This document shows positions 49,003 to 59,864 of a DNA stretch of 64,000 nucleotides, piece after piece. Source of the stretch: Alphaproteobacteria bacterium (lineage in GTDB: Bacteria; Pseudomonadota; Alphaproteobacteria; UBA6615); NCBI GenBank assembly GCA_009694135.1, contig SHVS01000005.1, positions 25,017 through 89,016 of the forward strand, written 5' to 3'. Each line of letters starts with the position of its first letter. The first letter of the stretch is position 1. A program made the position numbers and the translations under genes. Under the pieces are notes generated by a model that ran no database searches, was not told the DNA's origin, and saw only the letters and a list, made by a program, of their open reading frames with translations.

Positions 49003-50147
49003 ACGAAATTACCAAGCACGCGCCTGCGCCCGCCCCGACATCGAGCGCCGCTTGCAGCGTGCCGCTTGCCGCACCAATCGCGGTCCTGGCCGAGCTCACG
49101 CATCGCTGCCCGCTGCAATGCCCGTATTGCTCGAACCCGCTGATGCTTGAGAAGGCCAATGTCGAGCTCAAGACCGAAGACTGGCAGCGAGTGTTCACCG
49201 AAGCCGCGGCGCTCGGCGTGTTGCAGGTGCATTTCTCGGGTGGCGAGCCGACGCTGCGCACCGACCTTGCGGCGCTGGTCAAACACGCCAATGGACTTGG
49301 GCTCTACACCAATCTGATCACCTCGGGCGTGCTGCTGGACGCCAAGAAATTAGCGGCGCTGGTCGATGCCGGACTCGACCATGTACAGCTTTCGTTCCAG
49401 GATTCCGAGGCCGAGAACGCCAATAGGATCGGGCACTACAAGGGTGGCCATGAGAAAAAAGTCGCCGTCGCCGCCCTCATCCGCGCTGCCGGATTGCCGC
49501 TGACCATGAACGCCGTAGTGCACCGGCAGAACCTCGATCATCTGGCGGAAATCATCGCTCTGGCTGACAAGATCGATGCCTCGCGCCTCGAAGTGGCGCA
49601 TGTGCAATATTACGGCTGGGCGCTCAAGAATCGCGCCGCGCTCATGCCCACCCGCGCGCAGCTCGATCGCGCCACGGCGATGGTCGATGCCGCACGCATC
49701 CGCCTCAAGGGGCGTCTGGTGATCGATTATGTCGTGCCGGACTATTACGCCAAGCGGCCGAAGAAATGCATGGACGGCTGGGGCCGCCATTTCTTCAACG
49801 TGTCACCCGCCGGCAAGGTCTTGCCCTGCCACGCCGCCGAAAGCATCGACGGACTTAAGTTCGACAGCGTGCGCGAGCGTTCGGTCGAATGGATCTGGGC
49901 GAATTCGGAAGCCTTCAACCGCTTCCGCGGCACCGACTGGATGCCTGAGCCCTGCCGCAGTTGCGACCGTCGCGAGCTTGATTTCGGCGGCTGCCGCTGC
50001 CAGGCCTTCGCGCTCACAGGTTCGGCCGGCAACACCGATCCGGCCTGCGAGTTGTCGTCCAACCATCAGGCGATGTTCGAGGCGGCCTTGGCCGATGCGG
50101 CCTCGGGCGAACCGAATTACGTTTACCGCCGCATCGGGGGAGCCTAG
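48999..50147 (+). CDS. pqqE: Radical SAM PQQ biosynthesis protein PqqE
   Basis: [16 protein letters not shown] CxxxCxxC motif; C-terminal SPASM cysteines [10 protein letters not shown]...[23 protein letters not shown]. Confidence 0.97.
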   Translation: MNEITKHAPAPAPTSSAACSVPLAAPIAVLAELTHRCPLQCPYCSNPLMLEKANVELKTEDWQRVFTEAAALGVLQVHFSGGEPTLRTDLAALVKHANGLGLYTNLITSGVLLDAKKLAALVDAGLDHVQLSFQDSEAENANRIGHYKGGHEKKVAVAALIRAAGLPLTMNAVVHRQNLDHLAEIIALADKIDASRLEVAHVQYYGWALKNRAALMPTRAQLDRATAMVDAARIRLKGRLVIDYVVPDYYAKRPKKCMDGWGRHFFNVSPAGKVLPCHAAESIDGLKFDSVRERSVEWIWANSEAFNRFRGTDWMPEPCRSCDRRELDFGGCRCQAFALTGSAGNTDPACELSSNHQAMFEAALADAASGEPNYVYRRIGGA

Positions 50148-50198
50148 GCGCGCTTCAGCCGCTCGGCTAAGGCGGGCCCCCCGCTGGAAGAAAGATGT

Positions 50199-51515
50199 TT
50201 AGCGCGCGGGCGGAGGCGTAGCGCCGGCGGGGGCGTCGCCGCGTTCAGCAGCGGCGGCCGCGTCCTGCAACTGCTTCAGCACCTCCGGCGGCATGGGCGG
50301 GAAACCCGGTGGCAAGGGTTCGCCCGCACGCGGCAGCGGGATCCCGCCCGGCGCCATACCGCCGGCGGCGGCGCCGCCGCCGAACGGATTGGCGCCCTGC
50401 GGCATGCCGGGAATGCCTCCCGGCCCGCCCGGAAGCCCTTGGAACTGCTGCAAGGGCGCAACCTCATCGGGATCGGCGAGCATATCTTCCAGCTTGACCG
50501 TCAGCCGTTCATAAACATGCGGCTGAAGCTGGTAGGCCCAGCCGGTCGCGGTCTTGTTGATGGTATCGACCGCGTCGCGCGCGGCCTTTGCTTCGGCGAC
50601 GCTTTGCCCCTCTTTGCCGATGAATTTGGCGCTGAAGGTCGCCCAGCCTTTGTCGTCGATCTTCGCCAGGGTGGCGTTCACTTCCATGCCGTCGAAGGTT
50701 AGGTATTTCACGGCGAAACGTTCTTCGGGGAATTTCACATCCGCCACGCGCTTGACGTCGTCGAGATCGACATTGGTCAGCCCGGCGGCAAATCGGCTGG
50801 TTGACCCGTCACGGATTTTCTTCTTCTCCGGCAGCGCGGTGGTGACCTTTATGGCTTCATCCGGGACGTTCTTCTCCGCCACAATAGCGCTGCCCTTGGT
50901 CGGGGTGATCTCGACAAGGCGCACGTTCTTCGCCTCGACATGCAGAACGGTCACATTCAGCCAATCCGCCATGCGCGGCAAAATACGTACTGCGCCGCTT
51001 GCCAGCCACGCCTGCTGTTCGTTCGGACGCCGGATATAGGTGCCCGCGCGCTCGACGCCGGTGGCGCGGCCGCGCGTGCGCCCGATGATCGCCTCGGCTA
51101 GCACCTGGCCCTTGTCGTCGAACACTTTGACCAGGCTGGATTTGGATTTATCGGCGGTCGGTTCCTCAAGCACGAGGCGCGACAGGCGCTCCTTGCGATT
51201 GGTCTTGGCCTCGATCAGATGCATATCGGCCATCTTGGACAAGACTTCCTTGATCTCGTCCGATTTGGCCGGGTAGTTGGCGCGATCGGCCGCGCCCCAT
51301 ACGCCGTCGGCCAAGCGCACGAGATTGACCGTCAATTCTCTTCCCTCGATCGACATTCTGGCGGCCGCCTCGGGGTGCGCATTCAGCGCCTTGAAGGCTA
51401 ACTCGCTGTTGACCCGGACCGTCGTTATCACCGGCTGGCTGAGAACGGCGGCGACCGCCCCCAAGACCGCGAGCAGCGTGACCACGGCGAGAGATAGAAA
51501 TGTTTTCGGCGTCAT
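50199..51515 (-). CDS. DUF4340 domain-containing protein
   Basis: TM anchor; INSELAFKALNAHPEAAARMSIEGRELTVNLVRLADGVWGAADRANYPAKSDEIKEVLSKMADMHLIEAKTNRKERL; Gly/Pro-rich C-terminus. Confidence 0.85.
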   Translation of the reverse strand: MTPKTFLSLAVVTLLAVLGAVAAVLSQPVITTVRVNSELAFKALNAHPEAAARMSIEGRELTVNLVRLADGVWGAADRANYPAKSDEIKEVLSKMADMHLIEAKTNRKERLSRLVLEEPTADKSKSSLVKVFDDKGQVLAEAIIGRTRGRATGVERAGTYIRRPNEQQAWLASGAVRILPRMADWLNVTVLHVEAKNVRLVEITPTKGSAIVAEKNVPDEAIKVTTALPEKKKIRDGSTSRFAAGLTNVDLDDVKRVADVKFPEERFAVKYLTFDGMEVNATLAKIDDKGWATFSAKFIGKEGQSVAEAKAARDAVDTINKTATGWAYQLQPHVYERLTVKLEDMLADPDEVAPLQQFQGLPGGPGGIPGMPQGANPFGGGAAAGGMAPGGIPLPRAGEPLPPGFPPMPPEVLKQLQDAAAAAERGDAPAGATPPPAR

Positions 51516-51563
51516 CGAAACCTTCCCGGCGTAATTACGCCAAAACCTTTGGTTGCAGGCGCA

Positions 51564-53477
51564 TCAATGCTGGATCGAGGCTTGGAAACGCGACGCCCGC
51601 GCACGGCGGAGCCCAGCGAGCGCCATCGCCACTAAACCCACGAGCAGCGGCACGGCCCAGATATTCAATGCCCGCAACCAGGATCCGAGCCGCTCGACGT
51701 CCTGGCGCAGCGCACGTTGCACGCCGCGCAGTTCCTGGCGCAAATCAAGCATATCGCTGCGAAATTTCTCGATTTCCTTTTGCTGCTCGGCCGTCAGTAA
51801 CACGCCGCCACGCTGCTCGCGCTGCTGCATTTCCTCGATCTTCGTCTGCGTGTCCTCGATTTTCTTTTGCAGCTCACGCTCCTTGGCGCGGAAACGAAGC
51901 TGGGCGTCCTCTTCCATCTGCTGCAGGACAACGAACGGACGCAACGACAGCCCGCGACCGCGCAAGCCAAGCAATCCCTCGCTGCCGGAAAGATTGTCGA
52001 GCGCTGCCATGAATAGATCGCCATTGTTGGCGATCTGACTGACGGAACGCTGGCCCATCATACTCTGCACCTGCACCCAGACCGCGTCGGTCAGCATATC
52101 GGCATCACCGAACAACAGCAGATTGAGCGGCGTCTTGCCCTCCTTCAGATGGGCGGCGCGGATATCCTCTTTCTCGACCGCTGCGGGCGGACCGTCGGGG
52201 AATGCGCTCTTGACCGGACCGGTCACGCGCGCCGCCAATACCATCGGCTGCCCGGTCGGTTGGAATTCGGCCAGAAGATCGCCGACATTGGGCATCGTTT
52301 GCACTTTGCCGGTAAGCACTTCCATCACGTCGGGCGTAGTGAGGATGATCGGCTCGATGCGCGTCGTGGCGCCAGGGCGCGGACGGATCGCGCCCGGCGA
52401 GCGCAGATTGATCCGCTGGATTCCAGCGGTGATCACGTCGTTGGCGTTCATGTTCTGCTTTTCGACCGTGATCCAGGCGATATAGGGGGCGACGATCGGC
52501 CGGCCCTTGTCGGTCGCCTGCACTTGGCGTCCCAGCTGCCGGTCGCCCACCACACGGTCCGGGGTCATGGACACGCCCCAAGAGGCGAGCAGCTTGTCGA
52601 TATCGGCGGCGGCGGTTTGTTTTGGCGCCCGGCCTGGCACCATGTTCACGTCGAGGATCTCGGCCACCGGATCGACGAAGGCCAAAACGCGCCCACCGCG
52701 CATGACGAACTGGTCGATGGCGTAGAGCGTCTTTTCGTCCTTGATCATCGGCTGGGCGAGCAGAAGGATCGAGGCATCGTCGGGGATAAGATCGACGGTT
52801 CCGCCCATCATGCGGATATCGTAAAGCTGCTGCGCCTGTTCGAGCACCACCCAAGGGCGGAAATTATTCTGCTGCGTGCCACGCAACGGCAGATCGCCGA
52901 TGACGGCCACGATTGGTTTCTCCGGATGGGACAAATTGTAAACCATCCGGGTCAGGTCGTATTCCAGAAAATCGGCGCGATCCGGCGACAGGAACGGGAT
53001 CGCATCCACGTCGTCGGTCGAATTCACGCCGGCCAGGCCGAAATAAACCTGGATCGACTCAGCGCCGATCGCAATCCCGCGCAATCCGTCGCCGACCGCG
53101 AGGTCCTCTTCCGGCGAGAACGGCTGCGGATCGTAACGCTCGACCTTGATCTTGTCGCCCGACAGGCGGGCGTATTGCTTGAGGAGTTCGTTCACCCGCT
53201 TCGATTGGGTCGATACGAAGGTGCCGAGCTTCTCGGCGTCCTTCGATTGGTAAAAGCGGATCGTGAGCGGCTCGTCGATATGCGCCAGCACGTCATAGGT
53301 GCCGCGCGACAGGGTGAACAACCGGTCCTCCGTCAGGTCGACGCGCGCCGAGCCGAGCGACAGATTGGCGGCAATGGTCACCGCCAAAAACAAGATCACC
53401 GACAGCACGATGCCGCCGGCGGCAAGCGTCGTCCGGTCGAGGCGTTCGATCCTTGCGAGCAGCTCATTCATGCTCAT
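51564..53477 (-). CDS. GldG-type ABC exporter auxiliary protein
   Basis: LSLGSARVDLTEDRLFTLSRGTYDVLAHIDEPLTIRFYQSKDAEKL; C-terminal coiled coil and TM. ORF-track extension to 53900 is outside the gene. Confidence 0.9.
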   Translation of the reverse strand: MSMNELLARIERLDRTTLAAGGIVLSVILFLAVTIAANLSLGSARVDLTEDRLFTLSRGTYDVLAHIDEPLTIRFYQSKDAEKLGTFVSTQSKRVNELLKQYARLSGDKIKVERYDPQPFSPEEDLAVGDGLRGIAIGAESIQVYFGLAGVNSTDDVDAIPFLSPDRADFLEYDLTRMVYNLSHPEKPIVAVIGDLPLRGTQQNNFRPWVVLEQAQQLYDIRMMGGTVDLIPDDASILLLAQPMIKDEKTLYAIDQFVMRGGRVLAFVDPVAEILDVNMVPGRAPKQTAAADIDKLLASWGVSMTPDRVVGDRQLGRQVQATDKGRPIVAPYIAWITVEKQNMNANDVITAGIQRINLRSPGAIRPRPGATTRIEPIILTTPDVMEVLTGKVQTMPNVGDLLAEFQPTGQPMVLAARVTGPVKSAFPDGPPAAVEKEDIRAAHLKEGKTPLNLLLFGDADMLTDAVWVQVQSMMGQRSVSQIANNGDLFMAALDNLSGSEGLLGLRGRGLSLRPFVVLQQMEEDAQLRFRAKERELQKKIEDTQTKIEEMQQREQRGGVLLTAEQQKEIEKFRSDMLDLRQELRGVQRALRQDVERLGSWLRALNIWAVPLLVGLVAMALAGLRRARASRFQASIQH

Positions 53478-54208
53478 TGACCCTTCTTCATCTCGACGAT
53501 GGCGGTGTTGATCACCAGGCTGACCCCGATCAGCGAAAGAAAGTAAACGACCGCGCGCGTGTCGATCACGCCCTCGGTCAGATCGAAGAAATTGGTGAGG
53601 AAGCTGATCTGCGCCACGGCGCGCACGAACAGCTCGGGCGCCCAGGAGCGGAAGAACGACTGCACCATTTCCAGCCCGCTCATCAGGAACATAAAACACA
53701 CGGCCGCGGACAGTACGAAGGCGATCACCTGGTTCTTGGTCGTGGCCGAAACGCAGGCGCTGATGGCAAGGAAGCTCCCAGCCATCAGCCAGGAGCCGAA
53801 ATAGGCGGCGAGGATCAACCCGTTGTCCGGATCGCCCAGGTAGTTGACCGTGATCCAGATCGGGAAGGTCAGCACCAGCGCGATGCCGGCGAACAGCCAT
53901 GCGGCCAGAAACTTTCCGCCGACTGCCTCGCTGGTTCGGACCGGCAGCGTCATCAGGAACTCAATCGTCCCCGACTTGCGCTCCTCCGCCCACAGCCGCA
54001 TGCCGAGCGCCGGGATGAGGAACAGATACAGCCAAGGGTGGAAATTGAAGAACGCCTGCAGATCAGCGCGACCGCCTTCGAGGAAACCACCGACATAGAA
54101 GGTCACGCTTCCAGCGAGCGCCAGGAAGATGACGATGAATACATAGGCCAGCGGCGACGAGAAATACGCAGAAAGCTCGCGCTTACAGATGACCCAGACA
54201 TTACGCAT
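53474..54208 (-). CDS. ABC transporter permease (GldF-like)
   Basis: MRNVWVICKRELSAYFSSPLAYVFIVIFLAL ... LIPALGMRLWAEERKSGTIEFLMTLPV. Confidence 0.92.
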   Translation of the reverse strand: MRNVWVICKRELSAYFSSPLAYVFIVIFLALAGSVTFYVGGFLEGGRADLQAFFNFHPWLYLFLIPALGMRLWAEERKSGTIEFLMTLPVRTSEAVGGKFLAAWLFAGIALVLTFPIWITVNYLGDPDNGLILAAYFGSWLMAGSFLAISACVSATTKNQVIAFVLSAAVCFMFLMSGLEMVQSFFRSWAPELFVRAVAQISFLTNFFDLTEGVIDTRAVVYFLSLIGVSLVINTAIVEMKKGQ

Positions 54209-54247
54209 GGGGCGTTCCTCCACAGGAGGCGACGGCGAAATGCATGC

Positions 54248-55207
54248 TTACGCCTCCTTGTTGCGCGATTTGGACGTCAGCTTGCGGAACACATCGTCCA
54301 GCCGCCCATGCTCGACATGGATCTGCTGTAGCGTGACCCCGGCCTTGCTCACCGCCTGATGCACGGTCGAGAGAATATCGGCGCCGCCAGCCGACAGCGC
54401 GCGTAGCTGTGCGGTGCCGTTCCACTGCCCGATGCGCTCGACCTTGACGACATAGGCCATGCCGCTCAGCACCTTTTCCGCCTTTTCGGCATCGGCGGTC
54501 GGCATGCGCATCACCACGGCGTTATGGTAGGCGGAGCGCGTTTCGAGCTGCCCCGGCTGGGCGTCGGCCATGACTTTGCCGTCGCCGATGATGATCACGC
54601 GCGAGCAGACGGCATCCACCTCTTCGAGAATGTGGGTCGAAATGATGATCGCCTTATTCTTCGCCATCTGCTGCAGCAGGTTGCGAACCTGAAACTTCTG
54701 ATTGGGGTCGAGGCCGTCGGTCGGCTCGTCGAGGATCAAGACTTCCGGGTCGTGCAGGATCGACTGCGCCAGGCTTACGCGACGTTTGAAGCCCTTCGAC
54801 AGGGTTTCAATCGGGCGTTGCAACACCGATTGAAGTTCGAGCCTTTCGACCGAGGTCTGAATCAACTTGTCGCGCTTGGCGCCGGTGATCCCGCGCAGCC
54901 CGGCGGCGAAGCGCATCAGGCCGAGCGGAGTCAGGTCGCCATAGGCCGGCGCGCCTTCCGGCAGGTAGCCAAGCCTGCGCTGCACATCGATCGTCTGCCT
55001 GGTGATGTCGTAACCGCATACCGTCGCCGAACCGGAGGTCGGGGTCAGATAGCCGGCGAGCATTTTCATGGTCGTGGACTTGCCGGCGCCGTTCGGACCG
55101 AGGAACCCGAGAACTTCGCCGCGCTTGACAGAGAAGGTCACGCCCTCGACCGCCTTGACCGGGCCGAAATACTTGGTCAAGCCGCGAATATCGACCAGCG
55201 TGTCCAT
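54248..55207 (-). CDS. ABC transporter ATP-binding protein (GldA-like)
   Basis: GPNGAGKSTTMKMLAGYLTPTSGSATVCGYD, LSKGFKRRVSLAQSILHDPEVLILDEPTDGLDPNQK. Confidence 0.93.
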   Translation of the reverse strand: MDTLVDIRGLTKYFGPVKAVEGVTFSVKRGEVLGFLGPNGAGKSTTMKMLAGYLTPTSGSATVCGYDITRQTIDVQRRLGYLPEGAPAYGDLTPLGLMRFAAGLRGITGAKRDKLIQTSVERLELQSVLQRPIETLSKGFKRRVSLAQSILHDPEVLILDEPTDGLDPNQKFQVRNLLQQMAKNKAIIISTHILEEVDAVCSRVIIIGDGKVMADAQPGQLETRSAYHNAVVMRMPTADAEKAEKVLSGMAYVVKVERIGQWNGTAQLRALSAGGADILSTVHQAVSKAGVTLQQIHVEHGRLDDVFRKLTSKSRNKEA

Positions 55208-55777
55208 AGTCTGGCTCCATTCCTTCGTAACGTCCGGCCACCGGTGCGCATCGCACCAAGCCGCCGTTACAACAAAAGATCTTGACCCGCAGGCTTGACG
55301 CCGGGCCGAGGTTGGCCGAGCGATCCCTGCCACCCCTTTGCCGGGCGGCTGCCGGGCGCGGGCGATTTTGTCCACTACGGCAGGAATTTCAAGGGGAATG
55401 CGCAGACGGCGGATTTAAAGCCTCAAGCCGGCGACTCGGGACGGCCCTGCCCGGCGGCGTTTCGCCAAGGCCACGGCGGCTGTCCCGTCGCCCACGGTAT
55501 CGGGTGCATCGCGGCATAAATTTTCAATTCGCCGTGACCTGCGAGAGGCAGGGCGGCGCGCTTGGCCCCAAAATGGCGGGTTACCGAATTCCTACCGCGC
55601 CAATCGGGACGTCAAATCCGAGCGGGCCAGGACTATGCCGTCTTTGCTTCCTCTGCCCTCATCCCGAGCCATTCGCGTCGATTCCCATGGCATGCGTATG
55701 ATGATCCTCACCGAACATTGGCGGATACGGGCCGGCGATGGCAACATTCGCTCGTTTCGAGAAGGGAGTATGCGGCG

Positions 55778-56638
55778 ATGCTTTCAGGCGACGTGCTCCA
55801 AGAATTGCTGCGGCCATCCGCCGTCCAGGAAATCCAAGTCACGACCGCCTGGCCATCGCTTTCGGTCAAATCCAAGCTGCAAATAATTCAGGCTTCACAG
55901 CGCGGTTCATGGGCATTGACACCTAGCTACCTGACCAAGCTCGCGCTCGACGATCCGCACCCAATCGTCCGGTTCTGGGCATTGCGCTACGCGGCGCTTT
56001 CTGAACGGCCTTCTGAAGTGCCCGCGCCAGGCTCGCCCATGTATCAGCTATTCACGCCGCCAAGCGAGGAGGAGCTTGAGCTTACGCGGCGCGCGCGGAG
56101 CGATGGCGACAAATTGGTGCGTGCGATGGCCGAAACAAAAGGCTTTGATACGACGACGAGCGAGGATGCTCAGCTCAGACGCTTTCTTGGACTCCGCTAT
56201 AGCGGGTCAGTGCGACCACACCTTTCCGAATTTCTCGACGCAATCGAGGCGATGATTGACTCAGATTCCATATCTGATGAGGATCTTGCCTGGTGCCTCT
56301 ACGAGCTTTTTCACTCTCCGCGACTCGAAGAGATATCCTCCGACAAAATGTCGGCTCAACTTGGCGAACACGCTATGAACGTAAATTTAGTTTGCCGCAT
56401 ATGGCGTCTCGCAAAAAAGGCTCCGCCCACCACCCTGAATCGGATTTTGTATGACGCACCGTGGCGTGTCGGAGGTATCAATGTAATGGCCGAAGTCTTT
56501 CCCGAATTACCGCTGCCGGTTCAGAAAATGCTGCTTTCGCAACATCGGTGGGATGTCGGGGAACTCGTGAACCTTGTCAAGAGTCGGCCAGAACTTTTCT
56601 CGGCCGATCTGTATGATGAATTGGAACAAACAGAATAA
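55778..56638 (+). CDS. Hypothetical protein, possibly alpha-helical/HEAT-like
   Basis: Long ORF MLSGDVLQELLRPSAVQEIQVTTAWPSLSVKSKLQIIQASQR... with helical segments; visibly lower GC than flanks; no recognised family. Confidence 0.65.
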   Translation: MLSGDVLQELLRPSAVQEIQVTTAWPSLSVKSKLQIIQASQRGSWALTPSYLTKLALDDPHPIVRFWALRYAALSERPSEVPAPGSPMYQLFTPPSEEELELTRRARSDGDKLVRAMAETKGFDTTTSEDAQLRRFLGLRYSGSVRPHLSEFLDAIEAMIDSDSISDEDLAWCLYELFHSPRLEEISSDKMSAQLGEHAMNVNLVCRIWRLAKKAPPTTLNRILYDAPWRVGGINVMAEVFPELPLPVQKMLLSQHRWDVGELVNLVKSRPELFSADLYDELEQTE

Positions 56639-56859
56639 AGTTAGCGTGGAATGTTGCTCTGTTAAAGTGGCCAACGCCCCCACGAACGTTCTGTCGCGGA
56701 TGCCGCGCCGACATTAGTCGCGCCGTACGGTTGAGGTCGAGCCCTTTGCCGACGGCCCGCGCAATGCCGGCGTGCCGGATTAGCGTTTCGCAACCGATTT
56801 CCGCTAATGTTCCAGGCGCGGCGGGATCGACGCTCATTCAAGTGGAAGAAGGTCAAGGC

Positions 56860-57075
56860 ATGCCCAGGCAATTCGATGTGATCGTGGAGCGCGACGCCGA
56901 CGGCTGGCTCGTCGCCTCGGTACCCGCTCTGCCCGGCTGTCACACGCAGGCAAAGTCGCTCGACAAGCTGATGGTCCGCATCCGCGAAGCGGCCGAGCTG
57001 TGCATGGCAGCCGAGGGTCGGGAAGCGAGCGATCTGGAATTCGTCGGCATCCAGCGCATGATCGTAGAGGCATGA
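56860..57075 (+). CDS. hicB: HicB-like antitoxin (type II TA)
   Basis: MPRQFDVIVERDADGWLVASVPALPGCHTQAKSLDKLMVRIREAAELCM. Confidence 0.85.
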   Translation: MPRQFDVIVERDADGWLVASVPALPGCHTQAKSLDKLMVRIREAAELCMAAEGREASDLEFVGIQRMIVEA

Positions 57076-57296
57076 CACGGCGGCCCGTCCTTACCGGCAA
57101 GGAGCTGATCGCCGCGCTCGGACGCGCCGGTTTCGCCGCCATCCGCAGCAAGGGCAGCCACCGCTTTCTTCGTCATCCCGACGGGAGGGCGACGGTCGTG
57201 CCAGTACACGCCGGGGAAGCCCTTGGGCCGGGCCTGTTGAGCAAGATTCTGCGCGATTGCGACCTGACGAAGGAAGAGCTCGACCGACTTCGTTAG
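57072..57296 (+). CDS. hicA: HicA-like mRNA interferase toxin
   Basis: LTGKELIAALGRAGFAAIRSKGSHRFLRHPDGRATVVPVHAGEALGPGLLSKILRDCDLTKEEL; overlaps hicB by 4 nt. Confidence 0.88.
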   Translation: MTRRPVLTGKELIAALGRAGFAAIRSKGSHRFLRHPDGRATVVPVHAGEALGPGLLSKILRDCDLTKEELDRLR

Positions 57297-57316
57297 TCGT
57301 GTCTCTACTGCCCCCC

Positions 57317-58495
<1,179 letters not shown>

Positions 58496-58535
58496 GTAGC
58501 CCCCAGACTCGTAGTCCAGGGCCGAGACTAGCAGA

Positions 58536-59771
58536 TCAAGCGGCGGCCGGGCGCGCGGCGCCGCGTTCCAGATAAAATGGGCCAACCAGGGCGGCGAGCG
58601 AGACAAGGGCGCACAGCACCATCGCCACGGTCATCGGCGTTGGCGTCCCGTCATCAAGCATGCCGACAATCTGCACTACGATTGCGCCAGTCATCATCTG
58701 CATGAAGGCCATCAGGCCCGATGCCGCGCCCGCCGCCCTCGGATTGACGTTGATCGCGCCGGCCATGGAATTGGGGCCGGACAACCCGCTGGCGGAGGCA
58801 AGCAGCATGGCTGGGGCAAAGACACTCCACGGCGTCGGCCAGATGGCGACCAAAATCTCCAGGGCGAGTGTCCCGATCAGGGACAATACGGCGCCGGCCA
58901 AAACCATGCGCTTCACCCCGACGCGCTGCGAGATGCGCGCGGCGACGAAATTGCCGCCCATGAAGGCGACCGAGATCAGCATGAAATAGAGGCCATATTC
59001 CACCGTCGTCACGCCCATGAGCGAGATCACGATATGCGGCGCGGTGGAGGCAAAGGTGAAAAACACCGCCATCGAACAGGCGCCTTGCACGGAATAGCCG
59101 GTGAAAGTCGGCGAGCGCAGCAACGCGGCAAAGCTCGCGAGCAGTCCGGCCAATCCAGGCAACGGGGTCGTTTCCCGATGCGTCTCCGGCAGGCGCAGCG
59201 CCAGCAGCAGCGCCCCAACCCCGGCGACGCCGAGAAAGCCAAAGATCGCTCGCCAGCCAAAATAGTGCGTGATCGCTCCGCCGATGGTCGGCGCCAGCAT
59301 CGGCGCGACCACCATCGCCATGATCAGATAGGCGAGCACGCTCGCCACCTGGTCGCGCTCGAACACGTCGCGCACGATGGCGCGGGTCAGCACGATGCCC
59401 GCAGCGCCGCCGGCCGCCTGCACTGCTCGGCCAATGATCAGCGTCACGATATCCGGCGCGAAAGTGCACAGCGCGCTGCCGATCAAGAAAAACACCAGCC
59501 CGACCAGCATCACCGGCTTGCGACCGAAGCGGTCCGAATAGGGGCCATAGAAGAGCGTCGCGAGAGCGATCGACGCCATTGAAACGCTCACCGTGAGCTG
59601 CGCCACGGCCAGCGAGACGCCGAAGCTTTCCTGAATATTGGGCAGCGCCGGCATGAAAATCTGCATCGCCAGCGGCGCGATAGCGGTCACGATCACGAGC
59701 GTGAACAGGAACAGGGGGGATATCTTCCCCATATGCGGGCGCCTCCAATGGGAGTGAGAGACTCGCTGCAC
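58536..59771 (-). CDS. Bcr/CflA family multidrug efflux MFS transporter
   Basis: 12-[47 protein letters not shown]. Confidence 0.92.
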   Translation of the reverse strand: MQRVSHSHWRRPHMGKISPLFLFTLVIVTAIAPLAMQIFMPALPNIQESFGVSLAVAQLTVSVSMASIALATLFYGPYSDRFGRKPVMLVGLVFFLIGSALCTFAPDIVTLIIGRAVQAAGGAAGIVLTRAIVRDVFERDQVASVLAYLIMAMVVAPMLAPTIGGAITHYFGWRAIFGFLGVAGVGALLLALRLPETHRETTPLPGLAGLLASFAALLRSPTFTGYSVQGACSMAVFFTFASTAPHIVISLMGVTTVEYGLYFMLISVAFMGGNFVAARISQRVGVKRMVLAGAVLSLIGTLALEILVAIWPTPWSVFAPAMLLASASGLSGPNSMAGAINVNPRAAGAASGLMAFMQMMTGAIVVQIVGMLDDGTPTPMTVAMVLCALVSLAALVGPFYLERGAARPAAA

Positions 59772-59864
59772 GTGGCGCGGCGAGCCGACGCGGCAGCTTA
59801 CCCAATTGGCGGGGGATTTCTATTGCGAAAAGCTCACGCGCGCGTGACCCGGCAAATGAATTGG

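Noticed and set aside
52149-53480. 443-aa plus-strand ORF
   Set aside because: Antisense to the GldG-like gene; low-complexity Arg/His/Asp-rich translation with no domain-like motif
53478-53900. N-terminal extension of ORF 51564..53900
   Set aside because: Overlaps the GldF-like permease on the same strand in another frame; natural start is MSMNELLARIE at 53477
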